64,000 bases of DNA from Idiomarina seosinensis (GTDB taxonomy: Bacteria; Pseudomonadota; Gammaproteobacteria; Enterobacterales; Alteromonadaceae). The notes beneath the pieces were generated by a model. That model ran no database searches, had not been told where the DNA came from, and worked only from the letters and a program-made list of their open reading frames with translations. Positions within the stretch are counted from its first letter, which is position 1; each line of letters opens with the position of its first letter. Below are positions 40,885 through 50,340 of the stretch, one piece after another. Location: assembly GCF_003987275.1 (NCBI RefSeq), contig NZ_PIQF01000001.1, positions 744,001 through 808,000 of the forward strand, in the 5' to 3' direction. A program made the translations under genes and the position numbers.

Positions 40885-41895
40885 TTATTGGTTTAACTGA
40901 TATTTCCTAACCGCTTTACGGTGTTCGTCCAATGTCTTCGAAAATACGTGGCTGCCTTTTTTGTCAGCCACGAAATAAAAATAATCGGAGTCAGCCGGAC
41001 GTGCTGCAGCGCGTAAAGAGGCTTCTGACACCATCGCAATAGGAGTTGGCGGCAAGCCATCGATACGGTATGTGTTATAAGCCGTTTTCTCTCTTAAATG
41101 AGCACGCGTCAGGTTACCATCAAAGTTATTAATGCCGTATATGGTTGTCGGGTCTGATTGCAAACGCATACCGATATTAAGCCTATTAGCGAATACACTT
41201 GCGACTAAGTCCCGCTCTCCATCCAAACCGGTTTCTTTTTCAATAATTGAGGCAAGAATCAACAACTCGTAGGGGCTTGATACCGGACAATCGGGGCTAC
41301 GTTGTTCCCAAACTTCCGACAACTTGCGCTGTAACGCCTGATGCGCCCGGGAGAGCAACTCGACGTCGCTAGTATACGCACTATAACTGTAGGTCTCTGG
41401 TAAAAAAAGCCCTTCTGCACTTGGGTAGCCGGAAACAAGATTAAGCTTATCAGACAATGAATGCACTGCTGTGGGCTCAAGTGTATTGGTTAAATAAGGT
41501 TGTTGCTGCAACTTTAATAGCCATTGTTGCAGTGTTTGACCTTCTATCAGAGTCACAGAAAACAATTTTTCATCACCGTTGGCCAGCACTCGCCAAAACT
41601 CAAACCAATTCTGCTTAGGGTCAATCTGGTAAACCCCGGCTTTTATTGTGTCTATTCCAATGATTAGCTGGCTCAGTCGGTAATCCAGTTGCGGATATGG
41701 ACGCTGCAGTTGTTCACTTATTTTAGTTACGATGCCGCGCGCGCTGTCACCGCGCTCAATTTCCAGTAAGAAATCAGCAGACGATAGTTGGGCATCACCC
41801 TCTGCTAAGGGCGACTGCAAATAGTTTATTGCTAATGTATAAGCGACAATGGCAGCAACAACCAGAATGAGGAATAAAGAAACAAGTTTTTTCAT
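40885..41895 (-). CDS. mltG: Endolytic murein transglycosylase MltG
   Basis: A 336-residue YceG-like protein that cleaves nascent glycan strands and so sets their length. One N-terminal membrane helix (about 5-23), a LysM-like subdomain, then the catalytic region LASIIEKETG (active glutamate in EKETG) and SDPTTIYGI, YNTYRIDGLPPTPI. Start overlaps the pabC stop by 4 nt. The conserved order pabC-mltG-tmk-holB supports the call. Confidence 0.95.
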   Translation of the reverse strand: MKKLVSLFLILVVAAIVAYTLAINYLQSPLAEGDAQLSSADFLLEIERGDSARGIVTKISEQLQRPYPQLDYRLSQLIIGIDTIKAGVYQIDPKQNWFEFWRVLANGDEKLFSVTLIEGQTLQQWLLKLQQQPYLTNTLEPTAVHSLSDKLNLVSGYPSAEGLFLPETYSYSAYTSDVELLSRAHQALQRKLSEVWEQRSPDCPVSSPYELLILASIIEKETGLDGERDLVASVFANRLNIGMRLQSDPTTIYGINNFDGNLTRAHLREKTAYNTYRIDGLPPTPIAMVSEASLRAAARPADSDYFYFVADKKGSHVFSKTLDEHRKAVRKYQLNQ

Positions 41896-42674
41896 TCAAT
41901 TAAGGCATTTAATTGTAACGGCAATGAGGTGTTTAAAACCTTACCATTTAATCGTTTGATTGGCACGGCTCCCCGTAATGAATTACACACAAACACAGTT
42001 TCAGCGGCTTCGATATCGGCTATTGTGAATTCACTTTGCGTAACTGACCCTAACCATTGATTGGCTAAAATAACTTGTCGTGCAACACCATCGACGCCAC
42101 ACTTTTCAAGTTTTGGTGTAAACCACCCTTTATTTGTCTGCCAAAACAGATTGCCCTGACAGGCCTCGATAATGCTATTTTGTTGATCGAGCACCAAAAG
42201 GTCATCAACCTCTCGTTGTTGTCGTTCCGAGGCTAACAGTACCTGTTCTAATCTATTTAATGTCTTTAAACCAGCAAGTCGCGGTTGTTGGCCAAGTTGA
42301 ATTTCTGCCGTGACAACATTCTGCAGCGACGTTTCTATCTTCGGCAGTGGCGACTTAACCAGATAAATACAAGGGTTAGCTGCGGCTGGAGCGGTATAAC
42401 CCCGACCGCCGGTGCCACGGGTGACGATAATTTTTACAGCGCAACTCTCGTCGCCGACCACTGCCTGCTGAATATATTGCTCGACTTGATCTCTATCGAA
42501 CGTTGGCAAAAGCAGTTGCTTATTGGCATGAGCTAGACGCTGAATATGGTATTCCCACCATAGTGGCTTACCCTGGTTAACCCTGACCGTAGTAAAATGG
42601 CCATCGCCAAATTGCAGACCGCGATCTAGGCCGTCCGCCTGTTGCTCACCGTTTGCCCAGTACTTTGTTGACAT
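41892..42674 (-). CDS. pabC: Aminodeoxychorismate lyase
   Basis: PabC (260 aa) is a PLP fold-type IV enzyme that releases pyruvate from aminodeoxychorismate to give p-aminobenzoate for folate. GLQFGDGHFTTVRV near the N-terminus, GTGGRGYTAP, and the KTLNRLEQVLLA segment are characteristic. I prefer the ATG at 42674; an in-frame TTG at 42689 is possible. The start lies only 13 nt after the T tract of the acpP terminator, so its transcript arises by read-through or from a start not evident here. fabF, normally just upstream, is missing. Confidence 0.92.
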   Translation of the reverse strand: MSTKYWANGEQQADGLDRGLQFGDGHFTTVRVNQGKPLWWEYHIQRLAHANKQLLLPTFDRDQVEQYIQQAVVGDESCAVKIIVTRGTGGRGYTAPAAANPCIYLVKSPLPKIETSLQNVVTAEIQLGQQPRLAGLKTLNRLEQVLLASERQQREVDDLLVLDQQNSIIEACQGNLFWQTNKGWFTPKLEKCGVDGVARQVILANQWLGSVTQSEFTIADIEAAETVFVCNSLRGAVPIKRLNGKVLNTSLPLQLNALIE

Positions 42675-42687
42675 ATATCGTTGACAC

Positions 42688-42716
42688 AAAAAAGGCAGCC
42701 CAGTGGACCGCCTTTT
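42688..42716 (-). terminator. Strong terminator between acpP and pabC
   Basis: On the minus strand AAAAGGCGGTCC pairs with GGGCTGCCTTTT (two G-T pairs) around an ACT loop, followed by a T tract (plus-strand A run 42688-42693). It begins about 33 nt after the acpP stop and ends 13 nt before the pabC ATG. Confidence 0.9.
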
Positions 42717-42749
42717 AATTGCTGTTTCTCGTTTTGAGAAAAGCGTCGA

Positions 42750-42989
42750 TTAGTCGTCAGAGTGCGAAGAAACGTAATCGATAGCCGATTGAACTGTTTT
42801 AATCTTCTCTGCTTCTTCGTCTGGAATTTCAGTTTCAAACTCTTCTTCCAGCGCCATAACTAATTCAACGGTGTCCAGTGAATCAGCACCCAGGTCGTTT
42901 TCAAAAGAAGCTTCTGGTTTCACTTCTTCTTCTTTAACGCCCAACTGCTCAACGATGATTTTTTTTACGCGTTCTTCGATGTTGCTCAT
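42750..42989 (-). CDS. acpP: Acyl carrier protein
   Basis: AcpP (79 aa), the acidic carrier of growing acyl chains. The 4'-phosphopantetheine serine is S37 in [15 protein letters not shown]. The start [10 protein letters not shown] at 42989 is the family start and gives the standard length; six upstream in-frame residues are leader. AAGGA lies about 10 nt upstream. It has its own predicted promoter and a strong terminator, matching the need for very high expression. Confidence 0.98.
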   Translation of the reverse strand: MSNIEERVKKIIVEQLGVKEEEVKPEASFENDLGADSLDTVELVMALEEEFETEIPDEEAEKIKTVQSAIDYVSSHSDD

Positions 42990-43057
42990 GATAGTTAAAT
43001 CCTTCAATAGTCGTCACGAGTGTGAAAATTGGCTGTAGTGTAGTGAACCCAGCCTCA

Positions 43058-43087
43058 ATAATAAAGTAAAAATTGGTTAAAAGTGAA
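43058..43087 (-). promoter_or_regulatory. Predicted acpP promoter
   Basis: Minus-strand TTCACT (43087-43082) and TATTAT (43063-43058) are 18 bp apart in the 151-bp fabG-acpP gap. Transcription would start near 43051, leaving a leader of about 60 nt. Confidence 0.5.
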
Positions 43088-43140
43088 GAGGTCGTACCCC
43101 TGACTTTTTAATAACCCGTTAAAAAATACGCCGAATGGGC

Positions 43141-43878
43141 CTAAACCATCGCCATTCCACCGTTTACATGAATGGTCTCGCCGGTAATATAAGCAGCTCC
43201 GGGCGACGCTAAAAAGCTAACAGCAGCCGCCACTTCTTCTGGCTTACCAAGACGTTCCGCTGGAATACCATTAAAAATCGTCTGCTTTTGTTCATCAGTT
43301 AGCGACTTAGTCATATCTGTATCAATAAAGCCGGGGGCAACACAGTTAACGGTAATACCACGGCCAGCGACTTCTTTGGCCAGCGACTTACTAAAACCAA
43401 CTAACCCAGCTTTTGCGGCGCAATAGTTAACCTGTCCTGGGTTGCCGGTGGTTCCAACGACCGAGCTAATATTAATAATGCGCCCCTGACGGCGTTTCAT
43501 CATGCCACGTATCACTGTTTTACAGACCCGGAATACCGCCGATAAATTAGTATTTATAACAGCGTCCCATTCATCATCTTTCATACGCATCATTAGGTTA
43601 TCGCGGGTAATTCCAGCGTTGTTAACCAGAATATCAATCGAGCCATGCGCTTTCTCAAGGTCTTTCAACGACGCTGCCATGGCTTCGCTATCATTCACAT
43701 TAAGTGCCAGACCCTGCCCTTTATCGGCTAAATAGGCGGAAATTGATTGAGCGCCTTCCTCTGAGGTAGCTGTACCAACAACAAAGGCTCCTTGAGCAAC
43801 AAGCGCTTCTGCTATAGCCCGGCCAATGCCACGGCTTGCACCTGTGACCAATGCAACTTTATCGGTTAGTGACTGCAT
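43141..43878 (-). CDS. fabG: 3-oxoacyl-ACP reductase
   Basis: FabG (245 aa), the NADPH-dependent reductase of type II fatty acid synthesis. The Rossmann motif TGASRGIG is at 12-19 and the catalytic residues are S139, Y152 and K156 (NYCAAKAG). The C-terminal GETIHVNGGMAMV is typical. It lies 14 nt after fabD. Confidence 0.97.
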   Translation of the reverse strand: MQSLTDKVALVTGASRGIGRAIAEALVAQGAFVVGTATSEEGAQSISAYLADKGQGLALNVNDSEAMAASLKDLEKAHGSIDILVNNAGITRDNLMMRMKDDEWDAVINTNLSAVFRVCKTVIRGMMKRRQGRIINISSVVGTTGNPGQVNYCAAKAGLVGFSKSLAKEVAGRGITVNCVAPGFIDTDMTKSLTDEQKQTIFNGIPAERLGKPEEVAAAVSFLASPGAAYITGETIHVNGGMAMV

Positions 43879-43892
43879 AATGGTTCCTCTTT

Positions 43893-44813
43893 TTATAAAC
43901 TGTTAAACGCCTCGACACTATTTAAGGCCGAGCAACTGAAGTTTTTAGTAATCCGCTTATTGAGTCCGGTCAAAACTTTCCCTGGACCTACTTCGTACGC
44001 TTTTTCAATGCCCATTTCAGCCAGTTTTTCAATCGTTTCAGTCCAGCGTACAGGATAATATAGCTGTCTTACTAAACCATCCTTAATAGCTTCTGGAGCA
44101 TCGTTGGCACTGACATCCACATTATTTACAACTGCCACATTTGGTGACTTAAACGTTAACGAACCCAGCGCCGCTTTTAATTGTTCTGCGGCTGGTTTCA
44201 TTAATTCACAATGTGAGGGTACGCTCACGGGTAGCGGCAATACTCGCTTCGCCCCAGCCTCTTTTAATGCCTCTGCAGCACGACCAACGGCCTCTTTATG
44301 TCCAGCGATGACCACTTGGCCAGGCGAGTTATAGTTAACCGGAGTTACCACTTCGCCTGCAGCTTGTTGCTGACAAACTTCGGCTATTTTATCATCATCC
44401 AGCCCAATGACCGCCGCCATAGCCCCTGCGCCTGGAGCAACAGCGTTCTGCATTGCCTCTGCACGTAATGCGACCAGTCTAACCGCGTCGCTAAACTCAA
44501 TACAACCGGCACAAACCAGCGCTGAGTATTCACCAAGGCTATGCCCCGCCATTGCTGCCGGTTGCTGTAGACCTTTAGCTTGCGCTACGCGATACAGCGC
44601 AACACTTGCACTGAGTAGAGCCGGCTGAGTCTTGCGTGTATCATTTAATTCTGACTCAGGGCCGTTTTGTACCAATGCCCAAAGATCATACCCCAGTACC
44701 GAGCTAGCCTCTGCAAATGTCTCTTCAATTTGTGCAAAGTCTTTTGCTAGATCTGCCAACATCCCCACAGATTGTGAGCCTTGTCCTGGAAACAATAATG
44801 CAGTTTGTGTCAT
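43893..44813 (-). CDS. fabD: Malonyl-CoA:ACP transacylase
   Basis: FabD (306 aa) loads malonate from CoA onto ACP. The nucleophile is S92 in AGHSLGEYSAL, with LFPGQGSQSVGM at the N-terminus and the H residue in VPSHCELM (about 200). It lies 9 nt after fabH and 14 nt before fabG. Confidence 0.97.
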   Translation of the reverse strand: MTQTALLFPGQGSQSVGMLADLAKDFAQIEETFAEASSVLGYDLWALVQNGPESELNDTRKTQPALLSASVALYRVAQAKGLQQPAAMAGHSLGEYSALVCAGCIEFSDAVRLVALRAEAMQNAVAPGAGAMAAVIGLDDDKIAEVCQQQAAGEVVTPVNYNSPGQVVIAGHKEAVGRAAEALKEAGAKRVLPLPVSVPSHCELMKPAAEQLKAALGSLTFKSPNVAVVNNVDVSANDAPEAIKDGLVRQLYYPVRWTETIEKLAEMGIEKAYEVGPGKVLTGLNKRITKNFSCSALNSVEAFNSL

Positions 44814-44822
44814 TTTATCCTC

Positions 44823-45800
44823 TTAATACTTAACCAGTGCCGAGCCCCAGGCAAAACCGCCGCCAAAGGCCTCCAGCAATAGTGTTTGTCCACGTTTTAT
44901 CCGACCATCTTTCACCGCCCAGTCAAGAGCTATGGGTACAGAAGCCGCGGAAGTGTTACCTGTTTGGTCCAATGTAACAACCACTTGTTCCATCGGCATT
45001 TTTAATTTTTTTGCTGTTGCCTTAATGATGCGTAGATTTGCCTGGTGTGGAATCAACCAATCAAGTTGCTCTGCACTCATATTATTAGCGGCAAGAGTTT
45101 TCGTGACCAGATCACTCAATTTTGCTACCGCAACCCGGAATACTTCATTACCTTTCATATACATCCAGCTACTTTCGGGAGTACCTTCAGCCGTCAACCC
45201 ACGGGCTGTGCGGATAGGTTGCTTAGCCCCAAGTAAGTGCCCATATTCTCCCGCGCTGTATAAGTGAGTCGATATAATACCCGCCTGATCGGTAGCTTCT
45301 ATCACCACCGCACCAGCTCCATCACCAAATAGTACAATGGTGTTGCGATCATCCGGATCGCATAAGCGCGCCAGAACATCGGTACCGATTACCAAAATAC
45401 GTTGATGCTGGCCACTACGGATAAATTGATCGGCAATGCTCAAGGCATAAATAAAGCCTGAACAGGCAGCACCGACATCGAACGCTGGAATCGAGCTGAC
45501 ACCTAACATTTCTTGAATTTCGCAGGCGGCACTTGGGAAAGCATGTTCTGCTGAAGTTGTGGCGACCACAATCATATCCACCGACGAAGCGGACAAATTG
45601 GCGGCTTTAAGTGCTTCTCGTGCTGCTTCGAAACCTAACGTAGCTGCGCTTTGCTGGTCATTAGCAATACGCCGCTCTTTAATACCGGTACGTTCTGTGA
45701 TCCACTCGTCAGACGTATCGACACGTTGGGAAAGTTCAGTATTTGTAAGTCGTTGTTCCGGTAAGAAGTGACCGGTTCCAACGATTTTGGAATAGCTCAT
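44823..45800 (-). CDS. fabH: 3-oxoacyl-ACP synthase III
   Basis: FabH (325 aa) starts fatty acid chains by condensing acetyl-CoA with malonyl-ACP. The Cys-His-Asn triad is seen as C113 (VGAACSGF), H in IPHQAN and N in [10 protein letters not shown]. It lies 8 nt after plsX. In the absence of fabF from the cluster this is the only condensing enzyme in the window. Confidence 0.97.
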   Translation of the reverse strand: MSYSKIVGTGHFLPEQRLTNTELSQRVDTSDEWITERTGIKERRIANDQQSAATLGFEAAREALKAANLSASSVDMIVVATTSAEHAFPSAACEIQEMLGVSSIPAFDVGAACSGFIYALSIADQFIRSGQHQRILVIGTDVLARLCDPDDRNTIVLFGDGAGAVVIEATDQAGIISTHLYSAGEYGHLLGAKQPIRTARGLTAEGTPESSWMYMKGNEVFRVAVAKLSDLVTKTLAANNMSAEQLDWLIPHQANLRIIKATAKKLKMPMEQVVVTLDQTGNTSAASVPIALDWAVKDGRIKRGQTLLLEAFGGGFAWGSALVKY

Positions 45801-45808
45801 AGCAATGC

Positions 45809-46834
45809 TTACTGTTGTTCTAACAGGACCGACTCTACCCGATCTTTAATCCGTTCAGGTAGCTGCTCTTGTGCTTCGGTTATCGCTTGTCGAATAGCAC
45901 TGGCAAATGCTTTTGCACTGGCGCTACCATGACTTTTAATAACCACACCACGCAATCCTATCAGACTTGCACCGTTATAGTGGTCGGGCTTCAATCGATC
46001 CCAGGACTTTTCAGTACGCTTTTGCAGAAAACGAAAGAACCAGCGATACATCCAGTGTGACATTAAGGCTGATTTAAGTTGTTCAAAAATGAGTGTAGCA
46101 AGTCCTTCGCAGCTTTTTAACGCAATATTGCCAACAAAACCATCGCAGACAATCACGTCCGCCTTACCGCTGAATAAGTGATTACCTTCTACAAAACCAG
46201 TGTAATTCACGTGCTCAGATTCGCTCAAACGACTAGCTGCATTTTTTACAACGTCGTTTCCTTTAATTTCTTCTTCGCCCATATTTAATAAAGCGACCCG
46301 AGGGCTGCGAATATGTTCGACAGTTTGTGCTGCAACACTTCCCATAACACCAAACTGAAACAGTGTTTCTGAATCACAGCTGGCATTAGCACCAAGATCG
46401 AGTAAATACGAACGGCCACCCTGTTGGTTGGGTAAAGCTGCCATTAGTGCTGGACGCAGCACGCCTGGTAATGTTTTTAACTGAAAGTAGGCTTTCGCCA
46501 TCAGGGCGCCGGTATTACCACCACTGACCACAGCATCAGCTTCGCCTTTAGCAAGCAACTGCAGCGCAACACTCATGGAGGAATTTTGTTTAGCACGTAG
46601 AGCCTGACCTGGTTTATCGGTCATTTCCACGACTTGCTCGGCATGAACTACTTTAATTTGAGGATGTTTATCAATTTGATAATGCTGCAACAGCGGTTGC
46701 AATATGTCGTCTTGGCCGACGACCAAAAACTGGGGGGAGTCAGGGTGTTTTAAGCACTCTGTGATTGCCTCAATAACAATAGAGGGGCCGTTATCGCCCC
46801 CCATTGCATCAATCGCTAACTTAATTTCAGGCAT
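45809..46834 (-). CDS. plsX: Phosphate acyltransferase PlsX
   Basis: PlsX (341 aa) makes acyl-phosphate from acyl-ACP for phospholipid synthesis. [12 protein letters not shown] at the N-terminus, GGNTGALMA, and [14 protein letters not shown] are family motifs. I start at [14 protein letters not shown] (46834), 10 nt after the rpmF stop; the open frame extends upstream through rpmF but without conserved residues. Operon order rpmF-plsX-fabH is universal in the group. Confidence 0.95.
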   Translation of the reverse strand: MPEIKLAIDAMGGDNGPSIVIEAITECLKHPDSPQFLVVGQDDILQPLLQHYQIDKHPQIKVVHAEQVVEMTDKPGQALRAKQNSSMSVALQLLAKGEADAVVSGGNTGALMAKAYFQLKTLPGVLRPALMAALPNQQGGRSYLLDLGANASCDSETLFQFGVMGSVAAQTVEHIRSPRVALLNMGEEEIKGNDVVKNAASRLSESEHVNYTGFVEGNHLFSGKADVIVCDGFVGNIALKSCEGLATLIFEQLKSALMSHWMYRWFFRFLQKRTEKSWDRLKPDHYNGASLIGLRGVVIKSHGSASAKAFASAIRQAITEAQEQLPERIKDRVESVLLEQQ

Positions 46835-46844
46835 AGCCTGATAA

Positions 46845-47015
46845 TTAACTGTTAACGACCTTACGACCTTTGTAGTAACCATCAGCTGTTACATGGTGGC
46901 GACGATGAGTCTCACCAGAGGTAGAGTCAACCGACAGTGTAGGGCCGCTTATTGCATCGTGTGAACGACGCATGTCGCGTCTTGAACGACTTTTCTTACT
47001 TTTTTGAACAGCCAT
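46845..47015 (-). CDS. rpmF: Ribosomal protein bL32
   Basis: A 56-residue protein, [18 protein letters not shown] at its start, [18 protein letters not shown] near the end: the standard L32 sequence of the large ribosomal subunit. It lies between yceD and plsX as in E. coli. It has a good AGGAG-type ribosome-binding site (TAGGAGATAG, 8 nt before ATG). It is the non-zinc form, without the four-cysteine module. Confidence 0.98.
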   Translation of the reverse strand: MAVQKSKKSRSRRDMRRSHDAISGPTLSVDSTSGETHRRHHVTADGYYKGRKVVNS

Positions 47016-47031
47016 TTACGCTATCTCCTAG

Positions 47032-47562
47032 TTATTTACGCTTTAATTCTTGCAACACAGAAAACGGGTTGTCAGAAGACTCTTCCGAAGGTTCTTCTAT
47101 TTCACCCCAGCTCATATTGTCGCGATCAATCCGGCAGTTTTTCGGTTCGTGTCTAGCAACCAAAGGCATCGCCAGAATTAATTCATCTTCGATTAATCCG
47201 TGCAGGTTAATTTCACCAAATTCATTAGCCTCGATTGCTTCGTAGCGCTCGGGCAATTCCTCTGCGTCCTGCTGAGAAGAAACAGGAGCATACGCAAAAC
47301 GCGCAGTGATATCAACCGCAAAAGGTTCGTTACAGCGTTGACATGTTAACTTAACTGATGTTGATGCAACACCTGAGAAGTAACTCACACCCTGCTCGTC
47401 AATCCCAAATTCAACATCGACCTCAGGATCTTGCTCACTGACTTCTGCCAGGAACCCTTGAAAACGGCTTAATGTACTGGCCGGCACTACCCCATCAAAT
47501 GTTTGCTTTTTATTCGCACTTTTAACGGGATCCGCCGTTACCGGAATTCTTACCTTTTGCAT
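47032..47562 (-). CDS. yceD: YceD family (DUF177) 23S rRNA accumulation protein
   Basis: A 176-residue DUF177 protein. The N-terminal MQKVRIPVTADPV, the CQRCNEPF motif (about 75-82) and the C-terminal NPFSVLQELKRK match E. coli YceD, which is linked to 23S rRNA accumulation. First gene of yceD-rpmF-plsX-fabHDG. No ribosome-binding site precedes the ATG, and the predicted promoter lies almost on the start codon. Confidence 0.95.
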   Translation of the reverse strand: MQKVRIPVTADPVKSANKKQTFDGVVPASTLSRFQGFLAEVSEQDPEVDVEFGIDEQGVSYFSGVASTSVKLTCQRCNEPFAVDITARFAYAPVSSQQDAEELPERYEAIEANEFGEINLHGLIEDELILAMPLVARHEPKNCRIDRDNMSWGEIEEPSEESSDNPFSVLQELKRK

Positions 47563-47571
47563 AGCGGGCGC

Positions 47572-47600
47572 AGTCTACCTTATCAATAGTATGTAAGCAA
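47572..47600 (-). promoter_or_regulatory. Predicted promoter of yceD-rpmF-plsX-fab operon
   Basis: Minus-strand TTGCTT (47600-47595) and TAGACT (47577-47572) are separated by 17 bp. A start 6-8 nt later falls at about 47564-47566, only 2-4 nt before the yceD ATG. Confidence 0.5.
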
Positions 47601-47601
47601 G

Positions 47602-48210
47602 CTAAATGTCGCTTGCCAGCGGGTTTATTCCGTGTTTTCGCAACATCTTTAATAGTTCAATACTGGGCAATCCGATCAACGTATTGGGATCATCACCCTG
47701 CAGCGATTTAAATAAGCTGATTCCCAGTCCTTCACTTTTAAAGCTACCGGCACAATCTAGCGGTTGTTCTAATTCTACATAACGTTCTAGCTCAGCACGA
47801 GTCAAATCATCTCGAAAAGTGACATAAAATGGAACACAAACGGTGTCGACCGATTCTTCCTCAGCATCATATAAAGCAAGCCCTGTATAAAAGGTTACTG
47901 TTTTTCCAACAAATTGCTGTAACTGAGAAACGGCATTTTCCTGAGTGTGCGGCTTTCCCAAAATTTGTTCTTCACAAACGGCGACCTGGTCCGATCCAAT
48001 AATAAGTGCCGTTTGATAAGAGCTTTCTCGTTTCGCTACCGCTTTCGCTTTTTCTTCAGCAAGCCGCATCACTAGCTCAGTCGCTTTTTCTTGCGCTAAC
48101 TGCGTTTCATCAATATCGGGCTTACATACGCTATAAGTTAAGTTTAAGGTATCTAGAATAGCGCGGCGATAAGGCGATGAAGAAGCTAGTACGAGATTTC
48201 TTTGCGACAT
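47602..48210 (-). CDS. Maf-type nucleotide pyrophosphatase (YceF-like)
   Basis: A 202-residue Maf protein that hydrolyses unusual nucleoside triphosphates; the YceF branch prefers 7-methyl-GTP. The N-terminal LASSSPYRRAIL, the catalytic IIGSDQVAV region and GSFKSEGLG are diagnostic. It overlaps the upstream HAD gene by 25 nt and sits before yceD as in Pseudomonas and E. coli. Confidence 0.93.
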   Translation of the reverse strand: MSQRNLVLASSSPYRRAILDTLNLTYSVCKPDIDETQLAQEKATELVMRLAEEKAKAVAKRESSYQTALIIGSDQVAVCEEQILGKPHTQENAVSQLQQFVGKTVTFYTGLALYDAEEESVDTVCVPFYVTFRDDLTRAELERYVELEQPLDCAGSFKSEGLGISLFKSLQGDDPNTLIGLPSIELLKMLRKHGINPLASDI

Positions 48211-48863
48211 AGTAATCCTTTTATTAAATCCGGAAGCTGGTGTAACTGTCGAATAACATGATCGGCACCGGCCTGGCGTAGTAAAGGCTCGTTATGAACA
48301 CCAAAAGTAACACCAATAGCCTTAACGCCAGCAGCTTTCGCCATCCGCATATCATGAACTGAATCGCCGACCATCAGCGTTTGCTGCGGACTAAAGTCTA
48401 ATTCTGACATTAGTTGGTAGAGCATTTCTGGATCGGGCTTTCCTTTCGTTTCGTCGGCACAGCGAGAACCGTGAAAAAGATCGGCTATTTCCAATTCAGC
48501 CCATACCCGATCCAGACCGCGTCGCGCTTTACCCGTTGCAACCGCTAAGTAATGCTGCTCTGTTCGTAACTTTTCTATAGTCACTAACGCGTCCCTAAAC
48601 AACGGCGTTGGTGTGGTATTAAGCTCGATATACTCATCACGATACCGTTCTAAAAACAACTGATGTTGCGCAGCTGGTAAGGTACCAAATAGTTGTTCTA
48701 TTGCGGGCTCTAGACTTAAACCAATAATATCTTTAACCGCGTTATCGCTCGGTACTTTAAGCTTTAAAAAACTGGCAGTGGCCTGCATTGATGACACTAT
48801 CCGAGCTATCGAGTCCATCAGGGTGCCATCCCAGTCAAAAATAATAAGCTGCGGCGAGGTCAT
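48186..48863 (-). CDS. HAD-superfamily phosphatase, Gph-like
   Basis: A 225-residue haloacid-dehalogenase hydrolase. Motif I is FDWDGTLMDS (nucleophile D10, acid D12), motif II/III VATGKARRGLDR and KPDPEMLYQL, motif IV VGDSVHDMRMAKAAG. A helical cap lies between about 18 and 85. It resembles phosphoglycolate phosphatase, but the substrate is unproven. The rluC-HAD-(sppA)-maf order is known from Pseudomonas; the small sppA-like gene of that cluster is absent here. It is 3 nt after rluC. Confidence 0.92.
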   Translation of the reverse strand: MTSPQLIIFDWDGTLMDSIARIVSSMQATASFLKLKVPSDNAVKDIIGLSLEPAIEQLFGTLPAAQHQLFLERYRDEYIELNTTPTPLFRDALVTIEKLRTEQHYLAVATGKARRGLDRVWAELEIADLFHGSRCADETKGKPDPEMLYQLMSELDFSPQQTLMVGDSVHDMRMAKAAGVKAIGVTFGVHNEPLLRQAGADHVIRQLHQLPDLIKGLLCRKEISY

Positions 48864-48866
48864 CGA

Positions 48867-49814
48867 TTAAATCGCCTTAAGGTGAGTTAGCAGTTTTTCC
48901 AGTGACGCCTCTAAAGGCGCTTCAAAGAAGACTTCCTGTTCAGTCTTTGGGTGCATTAGTTTAAGCTTCCAGGCGTGCAAGAACAGGCGCTCTAAGCCCA
49001 ACTTTTTGAGTTGTTGATCAAACTCTTCGTCGCCGTATTTTAGATCCCCAGCAATTGGATGCCCCGCGTGCAACGCGTGCACCCTAATCTGATGGGTCCG
49101 GCCGGTTACCGGCGAGGCTTCTACTAAGGTTGCTTGCTGGTAGCGCTGCTGAATTCTAAAACGTGTGTGTGATGGTTTCCCTTCAGCGTCGACTTTTACC
49201 ATGCGTTCGCCTGACTGTAGCGTATTTTTCAACAACGGCGCCTCGATGTTCCGGCAAGTTTTCTGCCACTGACCACGGACTAACGCTAGATATTGTTTAG
49301 TCATGGTTTTTTCACGCAACTGCTGGTGCAATGCTTTTAACACTGAACGTTTTTTTGCCACCATTAATAGACCACTAGTATCACGGTCTAAACGATGCGC
49401 TAACTCCAGGTTTTTTTCGTCCGGGCGTAACGATCTTAGTGCCTCGATAACACCGAACCTTAACCCCGAACCACCATGCACAGCCAGTCCTGCGGGCTTA
49501 TTCACCACAAGTAACGCATCATCTTCGTAAATTATTGCCGCTTCTAACGCCTGCACCTGTTCAAGTTTGGCCGACGGTAACTCCGGACGTTCGGAAATCT
49601 TAACCGGAGGAATACGAATTTCGTCACCAAGCTTTAATTTATAGTCTGGTTTAATCCGTTTTTTATTTGCCCGAACCTCACCTTTCCGAACAATACGGTA
49701 GACCAAAGATTTGGGGACGCCCTTAAGCCTGGCCATTAGGAAGTTATCAATCCTTTGCCCCTGCTCTTCGTCGCTTACCTGATGCAATGTCACTTTTGTT
49801 TGAATCATTTTCAT
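48867..49814 (-). CDS. rluC: 23S rRNA pseudouridine synthase RluC
   Basis: A 315-residue RluA-family enzyme that modifies U955, U2504 and U2580 in E. coli 23S rRNA. It has an N-terminal S4 domain (about 20-80; [13 protein letters not shown]) and the catalytic [11 protein letters not shown] with D143. It is divergent from rne, the classical arrangement. Two ATGs (49814, 49808) are possible starts; I use the first. Confidence 0.95.
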   Translation of the reverse strand: MKMIQTKVTLHQVSDEEQGQRIDNFLMARLKGVPKSLVYRIVRKGEVRANKKRIKPDYKLKLGDEIRIPPVKISERPELPSAKLEQVQALEAAIIYEDDALLVVNKPAGLAVHGGSGLRFGVIEALRSLRPDEKNLELAHRLDRDTSGLLMVAKKRSVLKALHQQLREKTMTKQYLALVRGQWQKTCRNIEAPLLKNTLQSGERMVKVDAEGKPSHTRFRIQQRYQQATLVEASPVTGRTHQIRVHALHAGHPIAGDLKYGDEEFDQQLKKLGLERLFLHAWKLKLMHPKTEQEVFFEAPLEASLEKLLTHLKAI

Positions 49815-50340
49815 GCCGTCATTTTATCACTAAGCCAGGCAACATGCAGCGAAATTGTTGCTTGTATTAGTTAGTGAAAATATGAAATAATGAAGTGTCA
49901 AAATATATCCTGTCTGGGACATGAAGGTATAAAGCGTGCTAAATAGATAGCCGCCCAGCGGGAACAGAGACAGAAAAAAATTTATGTTCGCGCAATTGAA
50001 AGCATTTTGCACCCTCTCCACGTCGGTATACGGTATGAGTTTGTTTTTAACGATGAACGACTTGACCACCGAGATGTCGAATGCACGGAGTTAGTAAGCC
50101 AAAGCAAAATGTTATTTTCAGTTGCTGATTATGGTTAATCGCGACAGTATGACACGTAACAACTAGCCTAGCCGCTTTGTTATACGCACAGTCAAACCAA
50201 TTTTTGTTACACGTTCAATAACGGGTAACGCAGACGCTGATTGTAAAAATCGCGGGCTGCAGACAACAATTTAACGATAGTGCAATAGCGCTGCTGAACA
50301 GCGTGTCATGCTGTGGCCTAATAAAAATTGAGTCACAGTA
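49815..50340 (+). other. rluC-rne intergenic region and rne leader
   Basis: A 526-bp non-coding stretch. Near the rluC side a promoter candidate drives rne, giving a leader of about 450 nt. Hairpin candidates include CTGTCT/AGACAG (49910-49915 with 49968-49973) and two mutually exclusive stems near the start codon: CGCTG/CAGCG (50289-50293 with 50299-50303) and ACAGC/GCTGT (50298-50302 with 50310-50314). E. coli rne also has a long autoregulatory leader. An open frame on the minus strand (49830-50069) shows no protein-like conservation signs. Confidence 0.7.
49858..49886 (+). promoter_or_regulatory. Candidate rne promoter
   Basis: TTGCTT (49858-49863) and TATGAA (49881-49886) are separated by 17 bp in an AT-rich stretch. 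It would place transcription start near 49893. Confidence 0.4.

Noticed and set aside
46835-46882. N-terminal extension of plsX across the rpmF end
   Set aside because: Family members begin at the residues encoded from 46834; the extra codons are a shadow of rpmF.
49830-50069. A 79-codon open frame on the minus strand in the rluC-rne gap
   Set aside because: No ribosome-binding site, no family-like sequence, and it lies in the expected rne promoter/leader; treated as chance.
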